64,000 bases of DNA from JACKBJ01 sp964549495 (GCA_964549495.1 CAZJWJ010000007.1:1-64000), one strand, 5' to 3'; counted from the stretch's first letter, positions 7,520 to 17,035 are shown. Numbers and translations: made by a program. Notes: a model not told the origin generated them from the letters alone.

Positions 7520-9010
7520 TCAACCGCCTCCCTTGACGTGCCGATCGAAGAACTCGACCGATCGGGCCAGGGCGGTGGAGAGGGAGGCGGAGAGGTTGTG
7601 GTCGTCGCCCTGGTAGATGAAGGTCTCGGAGGGGCGGCCGGCCGCGTCCATCTGCTCTTGTAGGCGGGTGGAGTACTCCACCGGGACGGAGCTGTCGGCG
7701 GTGCCGTGGTGGAGCTGCAGCGGGCCGGAGATCTGGTGCAGGTAGGCATTGGGCGAGACGGCGTCCCAGGCGCCGGGGTTCTCCTCGGGCTCGCCGAAGA
7801 GCTCGACCAACTCCATGCGCCAGCTTCGGCGCCAGCGGTTGCTGTTGGTGGCGTTTTGGGGGCGGGGGGCCTGCCCGAAGCGGTTGTAGAGATCCGGGTA
7901 GGAGGCCACGACGCCGGCCCAGATGACGCCGGCCTTGATCTGGTTGCTGACCACCATGTTGCGCAGGGTGATCAGGCCGCCCATCGAATGGCCCCACATG
8001 CCGATGCGGTTCTCGTCGGCCGCGGGGTGGCGGGCGACGGAGGCCATGGCGTTGAGCACGTCGATGCTGTAGTCGGGCGTGCCGCGCGAGCTGCCCGACT
8101 CGCCCTGGGAGCTGCCGTGGCCCCGGTAGTCCGACTTGTAGGTGATGTAGCCGGCGCGGGCGAAGGCATCCTGGTAGGCCACGTAGCGCTCGGTGGTGCG
8201 GTACTGGGCCGGCGGGATGTAGCCGTGGTTGAAGATGACGACCGGCCAGCCCGTGGCCGGCGGATCACCGTTGGGGATGGTGAGCAGCCCGCGGATGGTC
8301 AGGCCCTCGGACTGGTAGGTGGCTACGGCGCGGCTGTAGTTGCTGCCGGCCGGCAATTCCTCGACCACCACCAGGTCGCTGCCCGGATAGCTCATGCCGC
8401 GCATGCGCTCGACCGATAGCGGGTGGCTGGAAGGATCGGCCGGTACCCAGTCGGGCGCGCGCACGATCGCTCCAGACTCGTCGCGTTCGAGGGCCTCGGG
8501 CTGCTCGGCGTCGTTGGATTCCGGCGCGGCGTCGACGGCCGGCTGGGCCTCGATCTCGGGCTGAGACGCGGTGTCGGACGCGGTCTCGGCTTCGCCCTCA
8601 CCCTCGGTCGTGATGTCCTGCGCCTCGGTGTCGCTGGTCTCCGCGGCATCGCCTTCAGCGTCCTGGCTCTCGGCTGCCCCAGATGCCGGCGGCGAATCGG
8701 CCTCGGCCGGATCGACGTCGCCCTCGGTCTCGCCCTCGGAGTCGGTCGCGTTCATGGTGTCGGCGTCCGACGACTCCGGATCCACCAGACCACCGCCGGC
8801 GGCGATGGCTTCGAGCGCCTCGTCCTGGTCCGCGGCGTCTTCGCCCGCGGCGGCGTCTTCCGCGGATTCCGCCTCGTTCATCGCCGCATCGCTCGAGACC
8901 TGCTGCGCGTCGATCGCTGCCTCGTCTTGCTGCACCACGTCCGCGGTTCCAGCCTGGTTGCATCCCCCCAGCAACAGGACCAACAGCGCTGCCGTCTTGA
9001 TTCCCTTCAT
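7520..9010 (-). CDS. Lipoprotein alpha/beta hydrolase (prolyl oligopeptidase/dienelactone hydrolase-like)
   Basis: The 496-aa protein starts MKGIKTAALLVLLLGGC, a lipoprotein signal with Cys17 as the lipidation site. Residues about 20-180 are an extremely acidic, low-complexity Asp/Glu/Ala/Ser linker. The hydrolase domain follows: NHGY oxyanion region (261-264), GHGSSQGESG (297-306), nucleophile Ser342 in GHSMGG, Asp439 in HGTADSSVP and His471 in GDDHNLS. This is a complete catalytic triad, so the enzyme is probably an active surface esterase or peptidase with unknown substrate. ATG 9010 was chosen because it gives the lipoprotein signal. Fourteen bp separate it from the upstream lipoprotein gene, so the two form an operon. 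Confidence 0.85.
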   Translation of the reverse strand: MKGIKTAALLVLLLGGCNQAGTADVVQQDEAAIDAQQVSSDAAMNEAESAEDAAAGEDAADQDEALEAIAAGGGLVDPESSDADTMNATDSEGETEGDVDPAEADSPPASGAAESQDAEGDAAETSDTEAQDITTEGEGEAETASDTASQPEIEAQPAVDAAPESNDAEQPEALERDESGAIVRAPDWVPADPSSHPLSVERMRGMSYPGSDLVVVEELPAGSNYSRAVATYQSEGLTIRGLLTIPNGDPPATGWPVVIFNHGYIPPAQYRTTERYVAYQDAFARAGYITYKSDYRGHGSSQGESGSSRGTPDYSIDVLNAMASVARHPAADENRIGMWGHSMGGLITLRNMVVSNQIKAGVIWAGVVASYPDLYNRFGQAPRPQNATNSNRWRRSWRMELVELFGEPEENPGAWDAVSPNAYLHQISGPLQLHHGTADSSVPVEYSTRLQEQMDAAGRPSETFIYQGDDHNLSASLSTALARSVEFFDRHVKGGG

Positions 9011-9024
9011 GATCTTGGCCACTC

Positions 9025-9705
9025 CTAACCTTCCCAGTAGACGCGATTGCTGAATTGTTCTCGGACTTGCTCGACCCAGCCGGCCACCTCGTCCTCGGTG
9101 ATGATGCCGTTCTCGACGCCTTCTTCGACGTAGGGGCGGAAGCTGTAGGTGAGGGTATCGACCAGGTCTTCGGGATCCTTGCCGAGCTCGCGTGCGACGG
9201 CGGCAAGGTTCATGCCCTGGTTCTCCATATAGGCGTGCATCTGCTCGTGGCTGATGCCGAGGAAGGCCACCAGCACGTTCTCGATCGGCCCGTGCCCGCG
9301 GTGCAGGCCCAGCCGCTCGACACCCCAGGCGGTCTCGACCAGCGCGGTCAGGTCGGCCGGCCGGTCGACGAAGCCATCGAAGTTGCCACCGCCCCCCGTC
9401 GCGGTGGCGGTGATGTCGGTGATCACACCGTCGGATACCGGTTCGACGGAATCTTCGGAGGCCTCGAGGTCCGAGGTGGAGCCGGAACTGGTCGTGTCCG
9501 AGTCCCCTTGGGTGTCCTCGGTCTCGGCGGATGGGTCTTCGACCGATTCGCGATCCGTATCGGTGCCGTCCGCATCGGTGGAGCCGCCAGCTTCTCCGCC
9601 GACCTCCACTGCCGTTGCCTGGCCCGGGTCGGTCTCGGAGGATCCGCAGGCGGCCGTCAGCTGAAGCAGTACGGCGCAGGTGGTTGGGATGATTCCAGAT
9701 CGCAT
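9025..9705 (-). CDS. Lipoprotein with acidic linker and C-terminal helical domain
   Basis: The 226-aa protein begins MRSGIIPTTCAVLLQLTAAC, with LTAAC as the lipobox and Cys20 as the lipidation site. A Ser/Thr/Asp/Glu-rich linker runs to about residue 100. The rest is helical, with segments such as NLAAVARELGKDPEDLVDTL and EEGVENGIITEDEVAGWVEQ. These resemble the repeated helical units in secreted actinobacterial and Chloroflexota proteins of unknown function. ATG 9705 gives the lipoprotein signal and has a GGAGA element upstream. It is the first gene of a two-lipoprotein operon and shares the acidic-linker plan with the hydrolase, which suggests partners at the membrane surface. Confidence 0.7.
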   Translation of the reverse strand: MRSGIIPTTCAVLLQLTAACGSSETDPGQATAVEVGGEAGGSTDADGTDTDRESVEDPSAETEDTQGDSDTTSSGSTSDLEASEDSVEPVSDGVITDITATATGGGGNFDGFVDRPADLTALVETAWGVERLGLHRGHGPIENVLVAFLGISHEQMHAYMENQGMNLAAVARELGKDPEDLVDTLTYSFRPYVEEGVENGIITEDEVAGWVEQVREQFSNRVYWEG

Positions 9706-10406
9706 ATGGATGGTCTCCGCCCTGGAGGTTCGGCGGTCGCGCTCGATCGCTTCCGAGCCGCGACACAATGATCTCAGCGTGGTTCGACGACTACCCGGGA
9801 GCCTATCCGTTCAGGATGAGGGCGTGATGAAGGCTGGAGGGGTGAGCAACGAATAGCATGGTACGACCGTGTGGGGAGGGCCGACTACCACCGGCCTGCC
9901 GCGTTCGGGGTCGTGCTGCACCGATAGATGTCATGGTACGTCAAGAACCTACCTCGGGCTGGGGAACTGCCCTGCGGCCTGGTCGCAGAACATCGTGTTT
10001 CGGCGCGCCTTCAGACGTTGGCTTGATTAAGTCGAGCGCCGCTACGATATCGTCAGATCCATCCAAGTGACGGTTCTCCCACTACATGCCGAACCTGTGG
10101 TTCACTGAGTCTAGACGAAGGAGACGATGCGAATCTCGCCGCCGTAGCGGGGACAGGCCAAACACGGGCTCTAGTTCTAGGGGGCCAGATGGAGTGACGG
10201 TCCGTGACGTCGGGTGCCCGTGGGGTAATCGACCAGCAATTGCCAGCTGCTTGGTCTATTGTAGTGAGGTGGGCGGGGCACTTCGCACTACTACGTCGGA
10301 CTTGACTCCTGAGATTCTCTGTGACCGAAATGAGAATTGACAATCGAGCTTGACCCTGTACCCCGCAGCCGAACGCCGATGCCGGCCTCATAAATCGGAG
10401 GGCCCA
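9706..10406. other. 700-bp region without a convincing gene; left edge of a low-GC island
   Basis: I find no reading frame here with a signal peptide, known motif or believable ribosome site. Base composition shifts from the GC-rich host level to visibly lower GC, starting around 9770. A 28-bp stretch at 9909-9936 recurs with 24 matches at 13820-13847 on the other side of the island. A TTGACA hexamer at 10337-10342 could be a -35 box for the next gene, but no good -10 follows at standard spacing. Confidence 0.5.
9909..9945 (+). repeat. Degenerate direct repeat, left copy
   Basis: The core GGTCGTGCT, three variable bases, then CCGATAGATGTC is shared with 13820-13847. A TACGTCAAG block follows in both copies (9937-9945 and 13861-13869) but with different spacing. 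The repeats bracket the low-GC island. Confidence 0.5.
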
Positions 10407-11246
10407 GTGACTCAAAACGGTCGACTCAGGCTAACTCTCGTGATGGCAATAGCTTTCTTCGCCACTCTTTCTGTATCCATGATCGGGACCGACACGTGCT
10501 TTGGTCAAGCGACGGGACACTGTTCTTCAGCGCCGGGGTTGACCTATGCGATAGCTGTATCCCGTTGCGAAGAGGTCAACGACAGCCTGGATTGCCCGGA
10601 AATCGTCCAGGTAAGCGAGAACATGGAGGTCGCTGAACCTTACCTCAATCCTTGTTCTGGGCTAGTACCGCGCGAGCGCTGGTCGGCCAATGTTCTGTGG
10701 GCATTTGCACTTGACGAGGATGGAGGGCTCGATGGAGTCGCCGAGATCGGGTGGAGAAAGATCTGCACTTCGTCAGGACCGAAGAAAGTCTTCTTCTTCG
10801 CTGTGAGTCGGGTCGGAATCGTAAACGACGGTGACTATGTCTCCGGATTCACTCCACAGGTGGGCGCCACATACGAGTTCACCCTCAAGGCAGCGAACGA
10901 TGGCTCTGGAAAGTGGACGGGGCTGATCACGGGTCCTGGGTTGGGGGATGGTATCCAGCATGAGAAGGTTCTGTCAGGATTCGATCATGCGATGTTCGTA
11001 GAGGCTGGCGGAGAGAACTATCACCTGATGAACGACATGGGCGTAGTAGGTCACAAGGATGTCCGCTTCAAGCTGAGTTCTGGCGTGCAGAAGACGCTCA
11101 TCTCCGAGCCATTCAAGCTAAGGATGGAGGCGCCACGCTACGATATCGTAGCTGCGCACAACTACTTCCAGACTCGGAGTGATATCCACATCGGAGCAAC
11201 CCCGACTCCGGTCGCCTCAACCGATGAATGCGCACCAGGTTGGTGA
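10407..11246 (+). CDS. Exported protein of unknown function
   Basis: The 279-aa product starts at GTG 10407, preceded by GGAGGG at good spacing. The start gives a signal peptide: basic NGRLRL, hydrophobic VMAIAFFATLSVSMI, then a CFGQA cleavage-like site. The mature part has several Cys residues and beta-rich sequence around LWAFALDEDGGLDGVAEIGW and GATYEFTLKAANDGSGKW, which might be a carbohydrate-binding-like sandwich. The C-terminus has a short TPTPV linker and ends in ECAPGW. I recognise no family. It is the first of three rightward exported genes in the low-GC island. Confidence 0.6.
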   Translation: MTQNGRLRLTLVMAIAFFATLSVSMIGTDTCFGQATGHCSSAPGLTYAIAVSRCEEVNDSLDCPEIVQVSENMEVAEPYLNPCSGLVPRERWSANVLWAFALDEDGGLDGVAEIGWRKICTSSGPKKVFFFAVSRVGIVNDGDYVSGFTPQVGATYEFTLKAANDGSGKWTGLITGPGLGDGIQHEKVLSGFDHAMFVEAGGENYHLMNDMGVVGHKDVRFKLSSGVQKTLISEPFKLRMEAPRYDIVAAHNYFQTRSDIHIGATPTPVASTDECAPGW

Positions 11247-11312
11247 CGTTCTGGTGTTGCATAGCTGGCAGGTTCACCCAGTTAGCCCTGGTGAGCGCAT
11301 AGGAGTGCAATC

Positions 11313-11633
11313 ATGTCGAATTGCGGCATCCACAGAGTTGCAGTCATCGTGCTACTATCCCTCGGCAGTGCGATTGCCGTTCAGTTGAGCTTCAACCTGG
11401 GTCAAGAGCCGGCGGAGCACGGTCTGGCTCAAGGTGCAGCAACCGATACACCAACACTCACTGCGATGGCAACAAGCACCCACGTCGCAATCACCAACAC
11501 TCCGAACTCGACACAGAGCGCCTTCTCTGACTCGGCGACAGCACCAGTCCCTTCTGGTGGCACGGCCACCTCGTTGCCAGTGACCGTGGTCAGCCCGCCG
11601 AACATCAACGCTCTTCCATCATCGACTCCATAG
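11313..11633 (+). CDS. Short exported Thr/Ser/Pro-rich protein
   Basis: ATG 11313 has an AGGAGTG Shine-Dalgarno sequence. The 106-aa product has an N-terminal hydrophobic helix (VAVIVLLSLGSAIAVQL). The remainder is almost entirely Thr, Ser, Pro and Ala (for example TDTPTLTAMATSTHV), ending ALPSSTP. It looks like the linker part of a surface protein without a folded domain. It may be a truncated relic of a larger propeller-type protein or a genuine glycosylated stalk. Confidence 0.5.
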   Translation: MSNCGIHRVAVIVLLSLGSAIAVQLSFNLGQEPAEHGLAQGAATDTPTLTAMATSTHVAITNTPNSTQSAFSDSATAPVPSGGTATSLPVTVVSPPNINALPSSTP

Positions 11634-11670
11634 TCAAGGGAGCTGACTGCTGAATCGTAGTCATCGAAGT

Positions 11671-13749
11671 TTGTACAGCGGTTTCGTCAAGGCTTCAGGC
11701 CCCTCGCAACTATCGCGAGGGGCCTGGCGACGCGGCAACCTGGCAGCCCTCCTCGTTGTGGCTGCGGGCTTGACCTCTATGTGGGTCCCCGATCGCTTAG
11801 GTGCGAGCGACACAGGACATCAGGTGGCGTTCGAGAGGGGGGGGGCCGGCTTCATTGCGGACGCGGTGAGTATGGATGAGTCATCAGCCATGTTTGTCGG
11901 TTTGAACGGCGTTGGGGTGTACGATGGATCATCATGGCGGTTGCTGCAGACCTTCGGCGATGCCCCCTTCGTCGACTACGGATGGACTGCTATCGACCTA
12001 TATGACAGCAGCGGCTGGGCGGTCAGCGAATCTTGTGCAGGACTAGACATTCGTGGCCGCAAATTCCATTTTGAGGCGATTCTCGAGACTTGCGCACTAT
12101 TCGACGTCGATATAGTGAACCCGACTTCTACGTGGGCCGCGGGACACACGCGAGATCCGGAGTCAGACGAGCGCGGAGCGCTCGTCATGAGACACGATGG
12201 TAGCGGCTGGAAGACGGAGATCGCGCCTGTGGGACAGTCGATCACCGCGATATACGCACAGAGCGATGACAATGTCTGGGCGAGCGTCCGAACGCTCGAT
12301 GAGTCGCCTCTCTATGACATGTACCATTGGTCAGGCGATGCATGGGTGCGATCTAACTCTGAGCCCCTTCCCGCTCCAGTCTTGAGCTTTGCACAAGATC
12401 CTCAAGGGCGAATCTGGGCCGTCGGGGGCAAGGCCGGATTGCATGGCGAGAGGTCGCGCCAACTGATCCTGGCTTGGGAAAGTGACGAGTGGCGCACGAT
12501 TGTCGATCGGGACGGTGGGGTTCTCCGCGACGTCTACTTCGATGATACAGGCATTGGATGGACCGCAGGCGGACTGGGTCAGATACTCCGCTTTGACGGC
12601 ACGGAATGGAGAGATGCCCACACCACGATGATTGGCCCCTACGGAATCAGCGATATTACTTCTATCGGCGAATCAGTTTGGTTCCTTGGTGACGTGCAGT
12701 TTGTCGAGCACGTTGCCGGCGAGTTCCGATACTGGGGTGGCGAGCAGCGGCCCTGGGGAGTGCAGGGGATTACGTCGATAGCGGTGTTGGGCGATGGAAG
12801 CGGATGGGCTGCCGGCTGGGGAGGACCGCTGCTCAAGCGTTCCGGGGAGAGCTGGACTGCTGTCAAAGACGCACCGCATTTCGAGAGCGCCATCACTGTC
12901 GAGGCATTGGCAGCCAACGATGTCTGGGTTTCATTCGCCATGCCCGGCATTATCGCTCATTTCGATGGAGTTACCTGGACCGAGTACCAGCTACCGACTG
13001 ACTACCACATTCGGTCTGTATCCGTCGTTGGGCATGAGAGTGTATGGGCGCTGGCCACCCCCTACCTCGTAGGGCTGGAACTCGAGAACCCAGGCGCCGA
13101 CATCTTCCACTTCAACGGCGAGGGTTGGCAGAAGTCGTACAGCACACGCACCGAGACGGTTCGCGGGATGAGCTTCGCCGGCGAGCTAAGCGGCTGGGCT
13201 GTCGGTGACGAGTTCCTTGAGTACGGTGGGGCCGGGTGGCAGGTCCGAGGCTTTCCAGAGGCATTCTCCGGCCACACGATGGTCGATGTCGACATGAGCG
13301 GGCCAGGAACCGGCTGGTTACTATCACTGACGTCCGCCTTTGAGTATTCGGACTCGAGTACGGTCGAGCACGACCTACTTGCGCGTGAAGACGTTCGGAG
13401 CGGACGAGTTCTGAATGGGATTCGATCCGACGGCGCATTCGTAGTGGTTGCCGGTAGTGAGGATGTTTTTGCTCGGACTGACACCGGCTGGGATCAGATA
13501 AGCATACCGATTGCTCGGAGGGATTCTCTTCCATACATCGGGCTTGAATTGCTCGAGTACATGGGTCAGAAAACAGCGTGGATAGCTGGGCGCTTCGAGA
13601 CTATCGCACGCATAGAGTTCGCTGCGCTAGTCGAGTCCCCTACCCCATCAGTAGCAACTAGCACTCCGGTTGCTACCGCTTCCCTAACTGCCCGGCCGTC
13701 AGAGACTACCCCACGGGCCTCTCTGTTCGTGCCTCAGCTGAGAAGGTAG
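11671..13749 (+). CDS. Exported beta-propeller protein (Ycf48/BNR-like repeats)
   Basis: The 692-aa product has an N-terminal signal (GNLAALLVVAAGLTSMWV). About twelve repeats follow, each centred on a Trp-containing strand such as GWAVSES, IWAVGGK, GWTAGGL, GWAAGWG, VWALATP and GWAVGDE. This matches Ycf48/BNR-type propeller blades. The C-terminus has a Pro/Thr/Ser linker and then SLFVPQLRR, the short hydrophobic tail shared by other exported proteins in this window. The start is uncertain: TTG 11671 is the first codon giving a complete signal peptide but it lacks a strong Shine-Dalgarno sequence. Base composition is lower in GC than the flanking genes. Confidence 0.7.
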   Translation: MYSGFVKASGPSQLSRGAWRRGNLAALLVVAAGLTSMWVPDRLGASDTGHQVAFERGGAGFIADAVSMDESSAMFVGLNGVGVYDGSSWRLLQTFGDAPFVDYGWTAIDLYDSSGWAVSESCAGLDIRGRKFHFEAILETCALFDVDIVNPTSTWAAGHTRDPESDERGALVMRHDGSGWKTEIAPVGQSITAIYAQSDDNVWASVRTLDESPLYDMYHWSGDAWVRSNSEPLPAPVLSFAQDPQGRIWAVGGKAGLHGERSRQLILAWESDEWRTIVDRDGGVLRDVYFDDTGIGWTAGGLGQILRFDGTEWRDAHTTMIGPYGISDITSIGESVWFLGDVQFVEHVAGEFRYWGGEQRPWGVQGITSIAVLGDGSGWAAGWGGPLLKRSGESWTAVKDAPHFESAITVEALAANDVWVSFAMPGIIAHFDGVTWTEYQLPTDYHIRSVSVVGHESVWALATPYLVGLELENPGADIFHFNGEGWQKSYSTRTETVRGMSFAGELSGWAVGDEFLEYGGAGWQVRGFPEAFSGHTMVDVDMSGPGTGWLLSLTSAFEYSDSSTVEHDLLAREDVRSGRVLNGIRSDGAFVVVAGSEDVFARTDTGWDQISIPIARRDSLPYIGLELLEYMGQKTAWIAGRFETIARIEFAALVESPTPSVATSTPVATASLTARPSETTPRASLFVPQLRR

Positions 13750-13819
13750 CATTCGGGGGTTTCTTCGAGGGGGGCACATAGCGATTCCTTGCCGGATTCC
13801 GCCGGCCTTCCGGGTCCGC

Positions 13820-13869
13820 GGTCGTGCTACTCCGATAGATGTCGTGAGCCGGCCAGAGTCTACGTCAAG
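13820..13869 (+). repeat. Degenerate direct repeat, right copy
   Basis: It shares the core GGTCGTGCT/CCGATAGATGTC and a following TACGTCAAG with 9909-9945. It lies in the 195-bp gap between the convergent ends of the 11671 and 13945 genes, where I see no gene. Confidence 0.5.
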
Positions 13870-13944
13870 CCGAGAAAGTTCCGCGCGGCCGGGCTGGCGT
13901 CGACGTCGCGGGCGAGACGGAATGGCCGTTGACGCGCGGGAAGT

Positions 13945-15993
13945 TCAGCGGCCATCCGTCTGTACCAGGAGCGGTAGGTAGATCGGCGCTGCGTTGCGCC
14001 AAGGGAGGTTGTCGAGGTCGATTACGACCAGCCCGGCGTCACCGGCGGCGACGTAGGCCCGATCCGGGTCGAGGTGGATGTCGTGGATGCGGCCGGGCAA
14101 TAGCAGGTCTGCGTAGTGCTCCGGCTCGTCGCCGGTGCGCTGCCAGAGAACGATCCGGTTGGCATCGTCCAGCGACGTGTTCGGGGTGTTGCCGCGATGG
14201 AGCAGGCCGGCCGCGACCAGCTCGTCGGACCGGACGTCGATGGCCGTGACCTGACCCTCTAGCACGCGCTCCCAGCTCGGCTCCGGTCCGGCATCGTCAG
14301 CCAGCCCGACGACGCGGCTGCGGCCGGCCCGCGCCGCGTAGGTCGCGGCGTAGAGCGACCGGCCCTCGATGTGACCATCCACCACGCTCTCGCCGGGGAA
14401 GACGATCTTCCGGGGATCGTCGATGTCCCCGGCATCCAGCAACCAGAGCCCCGCCGTCCCCGCGGCGGCCAGCAGCCGACCGCCCTCGCCGCGCAGGCGC
14501 TCGAAGCCGCGCCAGCTCGGGGCCGCCACGCCGGCGACGGGCTCGATGGACGAATCGGCTTGGACCCGATAGGCGCCGAGTCGCGCGGTGTCCTCCCAGA
14601 TCTGGTGCTCGGCGGCGACGATGCGCTCGCTGTGGCAGACGATATCCGAGATGGAGGTCTCCACGATGGACGAGGCGATGGCGACGACCGGATCCTCGAT
14701 CCGCATGACCGAGAGCTCGCCTCGATCGGTGCCTTGGTCCCAGGCGATGCAGACTTCTATGCCGCCCGCGGGGAGCTCCGCGATCACATCCACGGCGGTT
14801 GCGCCCTGATAGGAGGTGCGAGCGCGGGTTTCGAGCGAGGGTGCGCGCCGGGCGGTGAAGCCCGTGCTGCCGGCGGTGAAGATGGTCTTGCTACCCTGCG
14901 CCACATCGATCACGGGGCTGCCCAGGTCGAACAAGGGGTCGAGCTCGACTCGATCTTCCAGGATCTCGAACAAGCCGAAGCCGATGCCGTCGATGGCCAC
15001 GGCCAATCGGTCTTCGCGCAGAACCGCGAAGGATGCGACTCGCTCGTTACTCATCGTGAACTCGGCATCGCCCAGCGATCCATCGAGGATGTCGACCCGC
15101 CAGATCGCGCCATCGCCGGAGCCCAGCTCGGCCGACGAGTAGGTCGATGCCCAGAGCGTCGAGCCGGTCACCTCGATCTGCGATACCGGCGAGCCGCCCG
15201 TGATCTGGAGTGCCGTGCTCGCCACGGCCACCGGCGTGTTCGGATCGGAGATGTCGAAGCGTTCGACCTGCCCCGATTGGCCGATGTAGACGGAGGCGCC
15301 GGCGACGGCGATAGCGGTGAAGTCGAGAGGCCAGCGGGTGCGGTACGTGCCGAGGGGCCGGCCATCCGGCTCGAAGACGGTGAAGCTGCGCTCGGCCATC
15401 GTCACCAGCCGCGATTGGGAGAGATCCACCTGCAGTACGTCCTGCTCGGTGGCGATGCCCCGCATGTCTCGGATGGTGGCACCGACGGAGCGCGCCATGC
15501 CCAAGCCTTCGGTGCCCATGGCGAACGCGATCCGATCGCCCTGCACCGCGATGTCCATGGCCGGGCCGGCTGCCGGCACGCAGCCGGCACGTTGGATGGG
15601 CTCCTCGCGCAGGTCGATGCCGCAGATCCCGTAGCGCCCGACCGCCACGAAGGCCACGTCGTTGCCATCGGCGTCCATGGCCTGGACGACATCCGGAAAC
15701 TCTATCGTCGCCTTCAGAGCCCCGATTTCGCGATCCGCCGTCAGGCCGTAGGCGAGGACTCGCGCACCGCTGGCGACCAGCAGGGTGTCGTCGACGATCT
15801 GCAGTGCCGTGTTGGATCCGCCGATGGCGTCCCACAGCTCGTCGTCGGAGGGTTCGAGCTGTGCCTGGGCGAGGATCGGCTGCGAGAGGAGTAGGAGGCA
15901 GGCGCAGAGAATCGCCTGGACGAGATCGGCGGGACTGACCGTGCAGCGGATCGATCGAGGCCCGGCCCGGCCGAGCTTCTGGTAGGTGGCCAT
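13945..15993 (-). CDS. Exported beta-propeller protein (LVIVD-like repeats)
   Basis: The 682-aa product begins MATYQKLGRAGPRSIRC and has a signal helix at about residues 25-42 (VQAILCACLLLLSQPILAQA). ATG 15993 has a GGAGAACGG sequence upstream and is preferred over a longer start that adds an unlikely leader. The body consists of propeller blades with strands such as LLVASGARVLAYGL, VYIGQSGQVERFDISDPNTP and AYVAAGDAGLVVIDLDNLP. The last 14 residues contain APIYLPLLVQTDGR, the YLP tail. Such propellers usually bind other proteins or ligands at the cell surface; no enzymatic motif is visible. Confidence 0.8.
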   Translation of the reverse strand: MATYQKLGRAGPRSIRCTVSPADLVQAILCACLLLLSQPILAQAQLEPSDDELWDAIGGSNTALQIVDDTLLVASGARVLAYGLTADREIGALKATIEFPDVVQAMDADGNDVAFVAVGRYGICGIDLREEPIQRAGCVPAAGPAMDIAVQGDRIAFAMGTEGLGMARSVGATIRDMRGIATEQDVLQVDLSQSRLVTMAERSFTVFEPDGRPLGTYRTRWPLDFTAIAVAGASVYIGQSGQVERFDISDPNTPVAVASTALQITGGSPVSQIEVTGSTLWASTYSSAELGSGDGAIWRVDILDGSLGDAEFTMSNERVASFAVLREDRLAVAIDGIGFGLFEILEDRVELDPLFDLGSPVIDVAQGSKTIFTAGSTGFTARRAPSLETRARTSYQGATAVDVIAELPAGGIEVCIAWDQGTDRGELSVMRIEDPVVAIASSIVETSISDIVCHSERIVAAEHQIWEDTARLGAYRVQADSSIEPVAGVAAPSWRGFERLRGEGGRLLAAAGTAGLWLLDAGDIDDPRKIVFPGESVVDGHIEGRSLYAATYAARAGRSRVVGLADDAGPEPSWERVLEGQVTAIDVRSDELVAAGLLHRGNTPNTSLDDANRIVLWQRTGDEPEHYADLLLPGRIHDIHLDPDRAYVAAGDAGLVVIDLDNLPWRNAAPIYLPLLVQTDGR

Positions 15994-16009
15994 GGATCCG
16001 TTCTCCTCT

Positions 16010-17035
16010 TCAACAATCATTTTGCATCGTATACCGAGTCGTGAAGCCGAGTCCTGCGTTGACTTCTTGTACAAGACGTGAGTTCTGATCGTACTCAAAG
16101 CTCGTCACTGTCTTGATGTTGCCATTCACGACGTACCGGACAAGCTCGAGGAGCCCGTTCGCATCGTACACATAGTCCACATGCTCGTCTATCGATCCGT
16201 CGCTTCCATTGTCGAGCTCTTCCTTGCTGATCCGGCCAAGGTGGTTGTATTGGTACAGGATCGAATAGTCATCTGGGATGATGAAGCTGCGGCTGTTGAT
16301 CTGGTCCAATCGACCATGCTTCCAGTAATACGAGTAGACATCATCGTTCACTCCATCGCCATCGTGATCATCTCGAATCGCTGCTAGCGTACCAGTCTGA
16401 TCATACTCGTAGCTCTTCACGCTCGGGTCCTCCTGCTCGGACTCTCGGATCACACGGCTCAATCGACCGTCGGCGTACGTGTGGAAATACCGGACGTCCG
16501 CACCGCCGTCGCCATCGTAGTCCCACTCGATCGTGAGGGGGAGCCCATTGCTCAGTCTGTGCGTGACGCGCGCTGAAGTCCGTCTTCCCGTTCCACTCGT
16601 GGCCACGCGTAGAATCTCGCGATTCGATGCATCATAGGTAATCTCGATTTGGCTAGTGAGTCGGCCACTAGGGCGATGGGTGCGAATGCTCACCGGCTGG
16701 CTGGCGCTGTTGTAGTGCGTCACCCGGACCTGCTCCAAGATCCCATCATCGGTCTCATCCAATTCCTCGGTAACGGTGCAATCGGCATATACGTTGGTCG
16801 GTGAGACCGGAACATCGGGCTTGTGAAGGGTGCGTCCCGGCGATTCTCGCAACACCACGATGGGAAGGAAGATCCGCTCCTCGTCGTCGAGTGACTGCGG
16901 TTCCGCGATCGCGTTCTGCGACCTGGCATGAACCGGCGCGAGCCCGGTCCCGATCAGCAGGACCAAGAGCGTGCAGACGCGGCGTCGCCGTGCTCGGCCT
17001 CGGCGGGAGTCTGGCCGGCTTCGATCCACGGTCAT
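16010..17035 (-). CDS. Exported YD-repeat (RHS-like) protein
   Basis: The 341-aa product starts at ATG 17035 with GGGAGGTC directly upstream. A very basic n-region and a hydrophobic helix (CTLLVLLIGTGLAPVHA, about 21-37) form the signal. IFLPIV (55-60) sits just after it: the window's recurring motif, here near the N-terminus. The rest has YD-type repeats (ITYDASNREI, KSYEYDQTGTLAAI, VDYVYDANGLLELV) interleaved with Asp-rich loops DYDGDGGAD, DHDGDGVND and DNGSDGSID, which look like calcium-binding loops. RHS proteins are usually far larger; this one has no toxin domain. Much of the gene is lower in GC than its neighbours, a sign of recent transfer. Confidence 0.75.
   Translation of the reverse strand: MTVDRSRPDSRRGRARRRRVCTLLVLLIGTGLAPVHARSQNAIAEPQSLDDEERIFLPIVVLRESPGRTLHKPDVPVSPTNVYADCTVTEELDETDDGILEQVRVTHYNSASQPVSIRTHRPSGRLTSQIEITYDASNREILRVATSGTGRRTSARVTHRLSNGLPLTIEWDYDGDGGADVRYFHTYADGRLSRVIRESEQEDPSVKSYEYDQTGTLAAIRDDHDGDGVNDDVYSYYWKHGRLDQINSRSFIIPDDYSILYQYNHLGRISKEELDNGSDGSIDEHVDYVYDANGLLELVRYVVNGNIKTVTSFEYDQNSRLVQEVNAGLGFTTRYTMQNDC

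Noticed and set aside
10053..10415. A 120-codon minus-strand frame before the low-GC island
   Set aside because: No ribosome site, motif or signal; it also overlaps the well-supported start of the 10407 gene.
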